36,585 bases of DNA from Cyclobacteriaceae bacterium (GTDB taxonomy: Bacteria; Bacteroidota; Bacteroidia; Cytophagales; Cyclobacteriaceae): NCBI GenBank assembly GCA_026989505.1, contig JALSJF010000271.1:1-36585 (forward strand). Direction: 5' to 3'. The position numbers and the translations under genes are program-made. Below the pieces are notes generated by a model that worked only from the letters and a program-made list of their open reading frames with translations, made no database searches and was not told where the DNA came from. This document shows positions 1 through 8,449 of the stretch, one piece after another; the stretch's first letter is position 1; each line of letters begins with the position of its first letter.

Positions 1-1416
1 GGTACCATCTGCGGCAATAGTAAGATTGGCGCCATCAACCGACAAACCGGTCATATCGCCACCGAGGTTGTATAGCCAATCGGCATTGGCACGGAATTTA
101 AATTCCCCGGCAACCAATGCCTGACCGGTGAGTGTAAATGAGCTACCCGACTCAGTCATCACCAAATCGTTATCCCAGTTAGTGCCTGCCTCAACACTGC
201 CAATAATACTCCACTGGCCCTTAGCAATACTGGCGCTGTAGGATGTCCCTTCATCAGCCGTAGTAACAATAATATAATAGAAGCCACCATTACCGGCATC
301 AACTACCAGATTGTCCGTGCCACTTAAAAGGCCACCGGTATTGTCCGTTACCAATCCAACGCCCAGCCAGGTAGCACCATCGGTGATCTTAAATTCACCA
401 CTACCGTCTCCGGCCGCAACGTTTTCAGACAATTCAATCATGCCCACCCAGGTATGGGTGCCGCCATTGTTTTTGTAATACAAGTCGATACCGTTCCCCC
501 AGTCTATACCGGCTGTACCGCGTACACCCCAGGGGTGGTCGGCAGGGTCAAAAGCCGGGGGCACATAATCACCGGTGCGGGTAAGGGTCATGGAAAAGCC
601 ATCGGCCGGTGTCCAGTTAACCGTAATAGTATATTGTGCCTGATCTGCCGCAGAAATCTGGATGTTAGGGCCTTCATTACCGGGCAAGAGGTTAGCGGCA
701 CTACCACCAAAGTTGGTAAAGGCAATATAACCGTTATCATAGGCAAGTCCACCGGCAGGGTCGATCAGGCGATCAATTACCCAGCGGCAGTTGAACCGGA
801 GTTTGTACTCCCCTTCTTTCATATTAATGGTGGTACCTTCCCAGGTAGCGCCATCGGCAGTTATCGTGCCTTGCAGGGGCAAATCGGTATCACCACCCCA
901 CCCAAGGTCAGTTGCCGTGCCGATTAAACCGGCTTTCTCAATTTTGTGCAATAAGGCTTCGTTACGACCACCGGTGCCAACATCAAGGGTTACCTTGTAT
1001 AAACCATCGGCAGCTACATTAAAGGCAGCGCCATCGGCCGCAACGGAAACCACAAAATACTCATCAAAACCACAGGATGAAACATCGGTATCGGTAACCG
1101 CAGCTATAGCACCACCATACGTGGTAGTAATAGAACCGCCAACCACATTAACAATAACATAGTTACCGGCAGTAAGGTAAACATAATTACCATAAAAACC
1201 TTCCCGGGCCTTAGAAGCAAAACCTTCTTCGGCAACCTGCTCGGCCTTCAATTGTGAAGTGGCTACCGGGTCAACACCACTTTGGGTGATATAAAAACCA
1301 TCACCAACGGGTATTCCACCCCCATCGCCAATATCGGGGGCTTTGTCTTTACACGACATGGTAAAGCCCACGGCCAGCGCCAATAAAAGACTAACTAACA
1401 AATTCGATCTCTTCAT
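1..1416 (-). CDS. SusE/SusF-like outer-membrane starch-binding lipoprotein (3'-truncated by window edge)
   Basis: An open frame of 472 codons starts at ATG 1416 and runs off the left edge without a stop, so the C-terminus is missing. The N-terminus is a lipoprotein signal, MKRSNLLVSLLLALAVGFTM followed by SC, with lipidation expected at Cys22. The mature part is rich in Gly, Asp, Thr and Trp and is built from repeated beta modules. Two copies read '..TDLGWGGDTDLPL..GEYKLRFNCRW' and '..GTNWDNDLVM..GEFKFRANADW', the repeating pattern of SusE/SusF starch-binding proteins. Those family members sit on the cell surface and hold starch chains for the SusCD importer. It is divergent from a LacI regulator and amylase operon, which supports a maltodextrin role. 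It is unusual that no susC/susD lies upstream of it in its own transcription direction. Confidence 0.82.
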   Translation of the reverse strand, partial: MKRSNLLVSLLLALAVGFTMSCKDKAPDIGDGGGIPVGDGFYITQSGVDPVATSQLKAEQVAEEGFASKAREGFYGNYVYLTAGNYVIVNVVGGSITTTYGGAIAAVTDTDVSSCGFDEYFVVSVAADGAAFNVAADGLYKVTLDVGTGGRNEALLHKIEKAGLIGTATDLGWGGDTDLPLQGTITADGATWEGTTINMKEGEYKLRFNCRWVIDRLIDPAGGLAYDNGYIAFTNFGGSAANLLPGNEGPNIQISAADQAQYTITVNWTPADGFSMTLTRTGDYVPPAFDPADHPWGVRGTAGIDWGNGIDLYYKNNGGTHTWVGMIELSENVAAGDGSGEFKITDGATWLGVGLVTDNTGGLLSGTDNLVVDAGNGGFYYIIVTTADEGTSYSASIAKGQWSIIGSVEAGTNWDNDLVMTESGSSFTLTGQALVAGEFKFRANADWLYNLGGDMTGLSVDGANLTIAADGT

Positions 1417-1520
1417 AATAATAAAATTTAATAAACAATATAATTTAGACAATTTCAAACAATACCTTAAGCTAACGATAATATAATTTTTTTAATATTT
1501 CTCTTATTAACAATAGTCGA

Positions 1521-1654
1521 ATCAAACGGGTTTTCAGCTCATCAGAAATCGAATCGTATTCCATTTCCAATAGAAAGTGCAATTTAATTTATTAACCAAG
1601 TATTCAATGCCTATACACTCCGTTGAGCATATATAAAGCTAAAAACCGTTTGAT
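1521..1654. repeat. Inverted pair of ATCAAACGGkTTTT motifs
   Basis: ATCAAACGGGTTTT lies at 1521-1534. Its near-exact reverse complement, AAAAACCGTTTGAT, lies at 1641-1654 (13 of 14 bases match), with centres 120 bases apart. The core AAACGG resembles half of the LacI-type palindromes nearby. The pair may be binding sites for the LacI protein or for a second regulator of the SusE-like gene. Confidence 0.4.
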
Positions 1655-1736
1655 TTCAACTATTGCTACTTTAAATCTATAACGATAAAATGGCTCTGCA
1701 AAGCTTTTAATACATTTTTTTCACGGAAACGTAACC

Positions 1737-1748
1737 GCAATCGTTTGC
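1737..1748. promoter_or_regulatory. Putative LacI-family operator O1
   Basis: GCAATCGTTTGC is an imperfect palindrome around a central CG, as is typical of LacI/GalR operators. Its reverse complement, GCAAACGATTGC, matches the site at 2999-3010 in 11 of 12 bases. It lies about 150 bases upstream of the regulator start, where it could control both divergent genes. Confidence 0.6.
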
Positions 1749-1882
1749 AAAATTCACATTCCCTTCACAAGCTGATCTGTGTCAGGTTTAAAAGCCTGCC
1801 GGGTAAACGCTGGGGAAGGGCAGGGCACGGGTATTGTCATAAATTGTATTATTCTAATATTTAATTCATGGATAATTTTTCT

Positions 1883-1890
1883 TAGCTTTG
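1883..1890 (+). promoter_or_regulatory. -7 promoter box (TAnnTTTG) of LacI-type gene
   Basis: TAGCTTTG matches the Bacteroidetes -7 consensus exactly. It ends only four bases before the GTG start at 1895, so transcription would begin at or next to the start codon. No TTG -33 element was found at the usual 17-23 base spacing, so the call rests on the -7 box and its position. Confidence 0.45.
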
Positions 1891-1894
1891 TGGT

Positions 1895-2905
1895 GTGAAA
1901 GCGCATATTACGATCAAGGACCTTGCCCGGGAACTTGACATCTCCCCCTCTACGGTTTCCAGGGCCCTGAAAGACCACCCGGATATCAGCCCCGAAACCA
2001 AACGGCAGGTTAAAGAACTTGCCGAACGGCTGCATTATAAGCCTAACCTGATAGCCCAGGGGCTGCGCAAAAGCAAGACCAACACCCTTGGGGTAATTGT
2101 ACCCGAACTTATCCATTTCTTTTTTTCCACGGTTATTTCGGGCATCGAAAATATCGCCTACGCCCGGGGCTATAATGTTATCCTCTGCCAGTCGGATGAG
2201 AACTACGACCGTGAAGTAACCGACACCCGTGCCCTGTGGAACAGCCGCGTAGATGGCATGCTGGTGTCCCTGTCGCGGCAGACGACCCGCTATAACCATT
2301 TTCAGGAGTTGCTCGATGAGGGGTTGCCGATAGTTTTTTTCGACCGGGTTACCGACAAATTAAAAACCAGCCAGGTAATTGTTGATGATTATCTGGGCGC
2401 CTACAAGGCGGTAGAACTGCTGATCAACAAAGGCTGCAAACACATTGTTCACCTGGCCGGGCCGGAAACCCTGGAGATATCGAAAAACAGGTTGCAAGGT
2501 TATGCCGATGCCTTAAAAAGTAATGGCTTTGCCGTCAATAATAACTACATCCACACCTGCCCCCAAGGCACCCACGATGAGAGTAAAGCCCTCACCCTGA
2601 AAATACTGGCCGCCCACCCCGAAATTGATGGCATTTTCGCCTGCAACGATATGGCCGCCCTCGGTAGTATCCTGGCCCTGCAGGAAAAGAATATTGCCAT
2701 ACCCGGCCAGGTAAAGGTAATAGGCTTTAGCGACTGGCAGCTTTCCAGCCTGATCAAACCACGGCTCACCACTGTGTCGCAGGCAGGCTATGAGATGGGC
2801 CAGGAGGCCGCCAGTATATTGATTGACGAAATCGAAGCCAAAGGGGAAATAGTACAGGTAAAAAAGGTGATCAGCACCAAATTGATTGAGCGCGAGACCA
2901 CCTGA
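1895..2905 (+). CDS. LacI/GalR-family transcriptional regulator of the maltodextrin locus
   Basis: A 336-residue protein of normal LacI-family length. Residues 1-55 form the HTH with the signature 'IKDLARELDISPSTVSRALK' and the following hinge helix. The rest is a periplasmic-binding-protein-like effector domain with typical motifs such as 'TLGVIVPEL' and 'DGIFACNDMAALG'. The start is GTG 1895, since an upstream in-frame ATG at 1868 is cut off by a TAG. It lies between the SusE-like gene and the amylase operon, and palindromic sites lie on both sides of its gene. This points to control of both units, with a maltodextrin or its breakdown product as inferred effector. Confidence 0.93.
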   Translation: MKAHITIKDLARELDISPSTVSRALKDHPDISPETKRQVKELAERLHYKPNLIAQGLRKSKTNTLGVIVPELIHFFFSTVISGIENIAYARGYNVILCQSDENYDREVTDTRALWNSRVDGMLVSLSRQTTRYNHFQELLDEGLPIVFFDRVTDKLKTSQVIVDDYLGAYKAVELLINKGCKHIVHLAGPETLEISKNRLQGYADALKSNGFAVNNNYIHTCPQGTHDESKALTLKILAAHPEIDGIFACNDMAALGSILALQEKNIAIPGQVKVIGFSDWQLSSLIKPRLTTVSQAGYEMGQEAASILIDEIEAKGEIVQVKKVISTKLIERETT

Positions 2906-2939
2906 ACCCGCCTGACGGCCCTGACAACCACCCCGCTTC

Positions 2940-2953
2940 TGCAAACGTTTGCA
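2940..2953. promoter_or_regulatory. Putative LacI-family operator O2 (perfect 14-bp palindrome)
   Basis: TGCAAACGTTTGCA is a perfect palindrome with a central CG, the classic form of a LacI/GalR operator. It lies about 35 bases past the regulator's stop codon and 233 bases before the first amylase gene. Confidence 0.72.
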
Positions 2954-2998
2954 AAAAACCTATCCGCTGCCCCAGCTGATTTTTTTTGAAAAATCTCC

Positions 2999-3010
2999 GC
3001 AAACGATTGA
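2999..3010. promoter_or_regulatory. Putative LacI-family operator O3
   Basis: GCAAACGATTGA is the same motif as O1 in the opposite orientation (11 of 12 bases). Its centre is 58 bases from that of O2, so two bound dimers could cooperate upstream of the amylase operon. Confidence 0.58.
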
Positions 3011-3011
3011 A

Positions 3012-3098
3012 TAAGCCTGTATTATAGCTATACTAAGATATTCCCCGCCCCGGTTGCCCATGGGTACGGCCGGTAGTTTTTAAGCCTGTATTTTATAG
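3012..3098 (+). repeat. Direct repeat TAAGCCTGTATT..ATAG in amylase operon promoter region
   Basis: TAAGCCTGTATTATAG at 3012-3027 recurs as TAAGCCTGTATTTTATAG at 3081-3098, with starts 69 bases apart and a two-base insertion in the second copy. Both lie between the operators and the first amylase gene. They could be duplicated promoter elements or activator sites. I did not find an exact TAnnTTTG box here. Confidence 0.4.
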
Positions 3099-3185
3099 TT
3101 TAATTTAGTCGGCCCATGCCAGCCAATTATCCTGGCAAAGAGGTTGGCCCGGTATGGATAACTACTGGTTTAAGATGAGTGAATT

Positions 3186-5564
3186 ATGCATCATGCTACT
3201 GTAAAGCCTATCCTTGGGCTGCTCTTGCTAACACTGGCAAGCGGCTGCAGCCAACAGCAACCGGCATTGCCGGCCGAATCAGGCAATAACCTGGTAGGCC
3301 TGGCCAGTGTTATCAACCTTGCACCTAAGGGCAATAAAGTGCGTGTTGAAGATTATTTTGTCAACCCCGGGCTGATTGATTCCGTTGCCTGTACCTCCCT
3401 GCCTGTGCATCTTTCGGCAGACGGCAAATTCTTCGTTTTTACCGGTGTGCCCAACCGTCCGCTGGGGGTGCTGCAAGTGTATTCGGGCGATACGGTATTT
3501 GCCCTGCCCGTACGCAAATCAGCCAGGGTAAACACGGTCTTCTCTTTTGCCGACCCGGATAAAAAATACCAAACCGTGCAAATTGCCGGGGATATCAACC
3601 AGTGGAACCCGCAACTGGGCGACATGGAATACCGGCAGGGTACCTGGCAAAAATCATTCTGGCTGCCCCCCGGCCCTTACCAGTACCAGTTGGTGCTCGA
3701 TGGCCAGTGGGCCCTGGACCCGGCCAACCCCGACTCGGCCGACAACAATATCGGAGGCTACAACTCGCTGAGGATAGTTGCAAGCCCCTCCGCAGTAAGG
3801 CCAAAACTATGGACGATCGCCCATACCGATATCTCGGTAACCATCGGCAGTGAAAACACAACCGAAATCCTGGCATTATGGCAAAACCAGCAAATCCAAC
3901 CGAAACATATAATTAAAGGCGTGGAAGGCACCACCATTTACATCCCCGAAGCCGCCAAAAACCAGAAACGCAGCTATATCCGGGTGTATGGGGCCAACGA
4001 AAATAATGTTGGCAACGATTTATTTATTCCGCTGGATTACGGACAGGTGCTGACCAGCCCCGAACAACTGGCCCGTTCCGACTGGCATAGCAATATCCTT
4101 TATTTTATGATGGTTGACCGGTTTTTTAATGGCGATCCTGCCAACGACAGCCCCCTGAACAGCCCCGAAGTCAACCCCAAAGCCGATTATTTTGGTGGCG
4201 ATATAAAAGGGATTACCGAAAAGATCAAGGGTGGTTATTTTGCCGGTTTGGGAATCAACGCAATCTGGTTGTCGCCTATCGTGCAAAACCCGCTGGGGGC
4301 TTACGGCCTCTACCCCAACCCCAAAACCAAGTTCTCGGCCTACCATGGCTATTGGCCGGCCTCCTGGAACCGTGTTGACTCTCGCCTCGGCAGCCCTGCC
4401 GACCTGCATGAACTGGTAACTATTGCTCATGAACACAATTTGAATGTGTTGATTGACTTTGTCGCCAACCATGTGCATGAAGAGCATCCCATCTATAAGC
4501 AACACCCCGAATGGGCCACCAGCCTGTACCTGCCCGATGGCAGCCTGAACACCGAGCGCTGGGACGAATACCGGCTTACCACCTGGTTCGACACCTTTTT
4601 ACCTACCCTCGACCTGACCAACCCCGAACTTACCGCCATGCTTACCGATTCGGCCGTGTTCTGGCTCAACGAATACGACCTTGATGGTTTCCGCCACGAT
4701 GCCACCAAGCATGTGCCGGGATATTTCTGGCGACAACTGACCCGGAAGATCAAACAAGAGGTAGTCATCCCCCGGAAAAAAACCATCTACCAGATTGGCG
4801 AAACCTACGGCAGCCGCGAACTGATTGCCAGCTACATCAACTCAGGCGAAATGGACGCCCAATTTGATTTTGGCGTGTATGACAATGCCCTGGCCTGCTT
4901 TGCCCGCGATAACGTACCTTTTGCCCGCCTGCAAACGGCCCTGAACGAGTCCTTTAAATATTATGGGCACCACCACCTTATGGGCAATATTACCGGCAAC
5001 CAGGATAAGCCCCGGTTTATGGCTTATGCCGGAGGCGACCTGCGTTTTGATGAAGACAGCAAACGGGCCGGCTGGACCCGCAACATAACCGTAACCAACC
5101 CCCTCGGTTACGAAAAATTAAAATCGTTCATGGCCTTTACCCTTACTATCCCCGGCATCCCGGTTATTTATTATGGCGATGAAATAGGCATGACCGGGGC
5201 CAACGACCCCGACAACCGCAGGCAAATGCGTTTTAAACTTACCAACGAAGACGAAAAAGAAGTAAAGGCTACTGTTGCCCGGCTGACAAAACTGCGCAGG
5301 AATACTATCGAACTTAGTTATGGTGATTTCCGGTGGCTGCATGTGGATGATGACATTATGGCCTTTGCCCGGACCTATTTTCAGGATATTTCGGTAATCG
5401 CTTTTAATAAAAGTGCCGAGGTGCAGGCAGTACAATTGCAACTGCCCGCCACCTATAAAAAGGTAGAGCTATTTGACCTGACCAACACCAGGGTTGACAA
5501 CAACAATGGTTTTATCAGCCTTAGTTTACAACCCCATAGTTTTATGATTATCCAAACCAAATAA
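3186..5564 (+). CDS. GH13 alpha-amylase/neopullulanase-like lipoprotein with N-terminal CBM48-like domain
   Basis: A 792-residue glycoside hydrolase expected to cut alpha-1,4 glucans outside the cytoplasm. The signal ends in a lipobox (LASGC, Cys21). Residues about 120-200 resemble a CBM48/glycogen-binding fold ('VQIAGDINQWNPQ'). The GH13 barrel begins near residue 305 ('YFMMVDRFFNGD'). Conserved region I is DFVANH near 424. The nucleophile is Asp505 in 'DGFRHDAT', the acid/base is Glu539 in 'QIGETYG', and the third acid is Asp607 in 'GNQD', where the usual His of NHD is Gln. A C-terminal beta domain follows about residue 715. It is the first gene of a five-gene operon, with one base before the next start. 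Cyclomaltodextrinase activity is also possible. Confidence 0.9.
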   Translation: MHHATVKPILGLLLLTLASGCSQQQPALPAESGNNLVGLASVINLAPKGNKVRVEDYFVNPGLIDSVACTSLPVHLSADGKFFVFTGVPNRPLGVLQVYSGDTVFALPVRKSARVNTVFSFADPDKKYQTVQIAGDINQWNPQLGDMEYRQGTWQKSFWLPPGPYQYQLVLDGQWALDPANPDSADNNIGGYNSLRIVASPSAVRPKLWTIAHTDISVTIGSENTTEILALWQNQQIQPKHIIKGVEGTTIYIPEAAKNQKRSYIRVYGANENNVGNDLFIPLDYGQVLTSPEQLARSDWHSNILYFMMVDRFFNGDPANDSPLNSPEVNPKADYFGGDIKGITEKIKGGYFAGLGINAIWLSPIVQNPLGAYGLYPNPKTKFSAYHGYWPASWNRVDSRLGSPADLHELVTIAHEHNLNVLIDFVANHVHEEHPIYKQHPEWATSLYLPDGSLNTERWDEYRLTTWFDTFLPTLDLTNPELTAMLTDSAVFWLNEYDLDGFRHDATKHVPGYFWRQLTRKIKQEVVIPRKKTIYQIGETYGSRELIASYINSGEMDAQFDFGVYDNALACFARDNVPFARLQTALNESFKYYGHHHLMGNITGNQDKPRFMAYAGGDLRFDEDSKRAGWTRNITVTNPLGYEKLKSFMAFTLTIPGIPVIYYGDEIGMTGANDPDNRRQMRFKLTNEDEKEVKATVARLTKLRRNTIELSYGDFRWLHVDDDIMAFARTYFQDISVIAFNKSAEVQAVQLQLPATYKKVELFDLTNTRVDNNNGFISLSLQPHSFMIIQTK

Positions 5565-5565
5565 T

Positions 5566-6936
5566 ATGCTTAAACAACCCACATTAATCTTTTTTATCAC
5601 CCTGTTGCTGGCCGGCTGCCAAAGTAAGCCCCGGCAGGAAGAAACTATTGACTTCCCCCCCACCAGTACCCCCCCGGAGTGGACAAGGAATACCAGTATC
5701 TACGAAGTAAATATCCGGCAATATACCCCGGAAGGAACTATCAGGGCTTTTAGCCAACACCTGCCGGCCATCAAGGCCCTGGGAACCGATATCCTGTGGT
5801 TGATGCCGATTTACCCTATTGGCCAAGAGCAGCGCAAGGGTAGCCTCGGCAGTGCCTATTCGGTGCTGGACTACCGGGCGGTAAACCCTGACTTCGGAAC
5901 CATGGAAGATTTACAGGATTTGGTACGCCAGGCCCACAGTAGGGGCATGTACGTCATCCTCGACTGGGTGGCCAACCATACCGCCTGGGACAATCCGCTG
6001 GCCAAAGAACACCCCGAGTGGTACCACAAAGATGAAAAGGGCAATTTTACCCCCCCGGTGGATGACTGGAGTGATGTTATCCACCTGAACTATGAAAATG
6101 AAGAGCTGCGCCAATACATGATTGAATCGCTGAAATTCTGGGTAGAAACTGCCGATATTGACGGGTTTCGCTGTGATGTGGCCATGATGGTACCTACCGT
6201 TTTCTGGGAACAAGCCCGCCACGAACTGGATAAAATAAAGCCGGTATTTATGCTGGCCGAGGCCGAAGAGGCAGACCACTTAACCTATGCCTTTGATATG
6301 AACTATGGCTGGGAACTACACCATATCATGAATGAAATAGCCCGGGGAAAGATGAATGTGGACAACCTTACCGGCTACCTGAAAAAATACGACAGCCTTT
6401 ATGGTGCCGATGCCTACCGGATGAATTTTATCACCAACCATGACGAAAACTCCTGGAACGGCACCCTTAATGAACGTATGGGCGAGGCCCAACAGGCCAT
6501 GGCCGCCCTGATGGCCACACTGCCCGGTATGCCGCTCATTTATAGCGGCCAGGAAGCAGGCCTGGACAAAAGGCTTAAGTTTTTTGAAAAAGACACCATC
6601 AACTGGCAGGAAAGCAGGCTGCGTTGGTTTTACACCACCTTACTGCAACATAAAAAGAAAAACAAGGCCCTGTGGAATGGCGCGGCTGGCGGCAAGCTGG
6701 TTACGCTGGCCACTTCACAGCCCACAAAGGTATTTGCCTTTACCCGCGAGAAAGACGGTGACCGGGTTTTGGTTGTCTTAAACCTAAGCAACAGCGAAGT
6801 TGAGTTCACCTTTACCGCCCCGCCTGCTACCGCCCAGTTAAGCGACCTGTTTAATGCCGGGGGGCGGGAAGCCTTAAGCACCATGCCGGTAAAAATGGCA
6901 CCCTGGGCCTATATAATTTTAACCAGCCAGCCATGA
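5566..6936 (+). CDS. GH13 alpha-amylase-family lipoprotein
   Basis: A 456-residue GH13 enzyme with a short lipoprotein signal (LLLAGC, Cys18), so anchored outside the cytoplasm. Unlike its upstream neighbour it has no N-terminal glucan-binding domain. Catalytic residues read clearly: DWVANH for region I, Asp204 in 'DGFRCDVA' as nucleophile, Glu232 in 'MLAEAEE' as acid/base, and Asp293 in 'TNHDEN' as the third acid. The chain ends in a beta domain ('KVFAFTREKDGDRVLVVLNL'). It starts one base after the previous gene's stop region and overlaps the transporter start by four bases, so translation is probably coupled. It likely produces maltose and short maltodextrins for the transporter. Confidence 0.9.
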   Translation: MLKQPTLIFFITLLLAGCQSKPRQEETIDFPPTSTPPEWTRNTSIYEVNIRQYTPEGTIRAFSQHLPAIKALGTDILWLMPIYPIGQEQRKGSLGSAYSVLDYRAVNPDFGTMEDLQDLVRQAHSRGMYVILDWVANHTAWDNPLAKEHPEWYHKDEKGNFTPPVDDWSDVIHLNYENEELRQYMIESLKFWVETADIDGFRCDVAMMVPTVFWEQARHELDKIKPVFMLAEAEEADHLTYAFDMNYGWELHHIMNEIARGKMNVDNLTGYLKKYDSLYGADAYRMNFITNHDENSWNGTLNERMGEAQQAMAALMATLPGMPLIYSGQEAGLDKRLKFFEKDTINWQESRLRWFYTTLLQHKKKNKALWNGAAGGKLVTLATSQPTKVFAFTREKDGDRVLVVLNLSNSEVEFTFTAPPATAQLSDLFNAGGREALSTMPVKMAPWAYIILTSQP

Positions 6937-8435
6937 GAAAACCGCAATTGTCATTCTGGCAAATCTGGAACATGAGCTTCGGCTTCCTGGGCATCCAGTT
7001 TGGTTTTGCCCTGCAAAATGCCAATGTCAGTCGTATTTTCGAAACCCTGGGGGCCTCGGTAGCCGACATCCCCATCCTCTGGGTAGCCGCTCCGGTAACC
7101 GGCCTGATCGTGCAACCTGTCATCGGCCACCTGAGCGATAAAACCTGGAACCGCCTGGGCCGCAGAAGGCCGTATTTTCTGGTGGGGGCTGTTTTTGCCA
7201 GTGCCGCCCTGTTTTTTATGCCCAATTCACCAGCTCTATGGGTGGCAGCCGGCATGTTGTGGATCATGGATGCCTCAATAAACATCTCCATGGAGCCGTT
7301 CCGGGCTTTTGTGGGCGATATGCTACCCGAAGAACAACGTACCCGCGGCTTTGCTATGCAGAGTTTCTTTATTGGCACCGGGGCGGTAATTGCTTCTGCC
7401 CTGCCCTGGGTGATGACCAACTGGCTTGGTATAGCCAACACAGCAGCCGCAGGCCTGATCCCCCCATCGGTTAAGTTTTCGTTTTACATCGGGGCTACGG
7501 TTTTCCTGTTGGCCGTGTTGTGGACGGTCCTCTCCACCAAAGAATATTCCCCCGCAGAGCTGGCCTCATTTGCTAAAGAAGATGACGAAGGTAAGGCAGC
7601 AGCCCGGGAAGTCCACTTCAGCGAAAAAATAAGCCACCGGCCCTGGCTCATCCACGGCATCTTGTGGCTGGTTGGCGGCTTGCTCATCAGTTATGGCATA
7701 TTTTATTTCCGTTTGGAAAAGGAACTCTATATCCTTGGCTTTGGCCTGGCCACTTTCGGTATCCTGCAGGTTGTCACCAAACTGCTGCTGCTTACCAACA
7801 AGGTTAGCAGTGGTTTTGTGGAAGTAATGAGTGACCTGTTTACCATGCCCAGAACTATGGCGCAACTGGCTGTTGTGCAGTTTTTCTCCTGGTTTGCCCT
7901 ATTCGCCATGTGGATTTACACCACCTCCGCAGTAACCAGCCATATTTACGGCACTACCGACACCCAATCAGCACTTTATAATGACGGGGCCGACTGGGTG
8001 GGCATCTTGTTTGCGGCCTACAACGGCTTTGCCGCTTTGCTGGCTTTTGCCCTGCCGGTAATTGCCCAGAAAACCAACCGTAAAATCACCCACCTCACGG
8101 CCCTGGTATTTGGTGGCCTGGGGTTGATTTCTATCTACTTTTTTACTGGCCCACTGTATTTACTGATCTCAATGTTTGGTGTGGGCTTTGCCTGGGCCAG
8201 TATCCTCTCCATGCCCTATGCCATGCTTACCAGCGCCCTGCCGGCCAATAAAATGGGAGTGTATATGGGCATCTTTAACTTTTTTATTGTTATTCCGCAG
8301 ATACTGGCGGCCAGCATCCTGGGGTTTATTACCAAATCCCTGTTTGCCGGCCACGCCATTTATGCCCTCGTGCTGGGAGGGGCTTCGATGATTGTAGCCG
8401 GGCTGCTAACCCTTACTGTAGATGATAACGGCTGA
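6933..8435 (+). CDS. MFS sugar transporter, GPH/SLC45-like (maltose/maltodextrin importer)
   Basis: A 500-residue membrane protein with about 12 hydrophobic segments. Near residues 66-80 it has 'GHLSDKTWNRLGRRRPYF', the loop signature of sucrose/maltose cation symporters (GPH and SLC45 types). The start ATG overlaps the preceding stop as ATGA. Its place between amylases and the maltose phosphorylase pair indicates import of maltose or short maltodextrins across the inner membrane, probably with a proton. Substrate specificity is inferred from context only. Confidence 0.9.
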   Translation: MRKPQLSFWQIWNMSFGFLGIQFGFALQNANVSRIFETLGASVADIPILWVAAPVTGLIVQPVIGHLSDKTWNRLGRRRPYFLVGAVFASAALFFMPNSPALWVAAGMLWIMDASINISMEPFRAFVGDMLPEEQRTRGFAMQSFFIGTGAVIASALPWVMTNWLGIANTAAAGLIPPSVKFSFYIGATVFLLAVLWTVLSTKEYSPAELASFAKEDDEGKAAAREVHFSEKISHRPWLIHGILWLVGGLLISYGIFYFRLEKELYILGFGLATFGILQVVTKLLLLTNKVSSGFVEVMSDLFTMPRTMAQLAVVQFFSWFALFAMWIYTTSAVTSHIYGTTDTQSALYNDGADWVGILFAAYNGFAALLAFALPVIAQKTNRKITHLTALVFGGLGLISIYFFTGPLYLLISMFGVGFAWASILSMPYAMLTSALPANKMGVYMGIFNFFIVIPQILAASILGFITKSLFAGHAIYALVLGGASMIVAGLLTLTVDDNG

Positions 8436-8449
8436 TTATTTTAACTGAG

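Larger units (their letters stand above)
1417..1894. promoter_or_regulatory. Divergent intergenic region between SusE-like gene and LacI regulator
   Basis: This is 478 bases of AT-rich non-coding DNA separating two divergent genes. It holds an inverted pair of ATCAAACGG motifs (1521-1534 and 1641-1654), one LacI-type palindrome (1737-1748) and a -7 box in front of the regulator (1883-1890). I saw no exact TAnnTTTG box pointing toward the SusE-like gene, only a near match with one extra base in the spacer, and no convincing small gene. Confidence 0.6.

Noticed and set aside
454-1162. Plus-strand open frames within the first 1.4 kb
   Set aside because: They are shadows of the minus-strand SusE/F-like gene, which is open over its whole 472 codons and has a proper lipoprotein signal.
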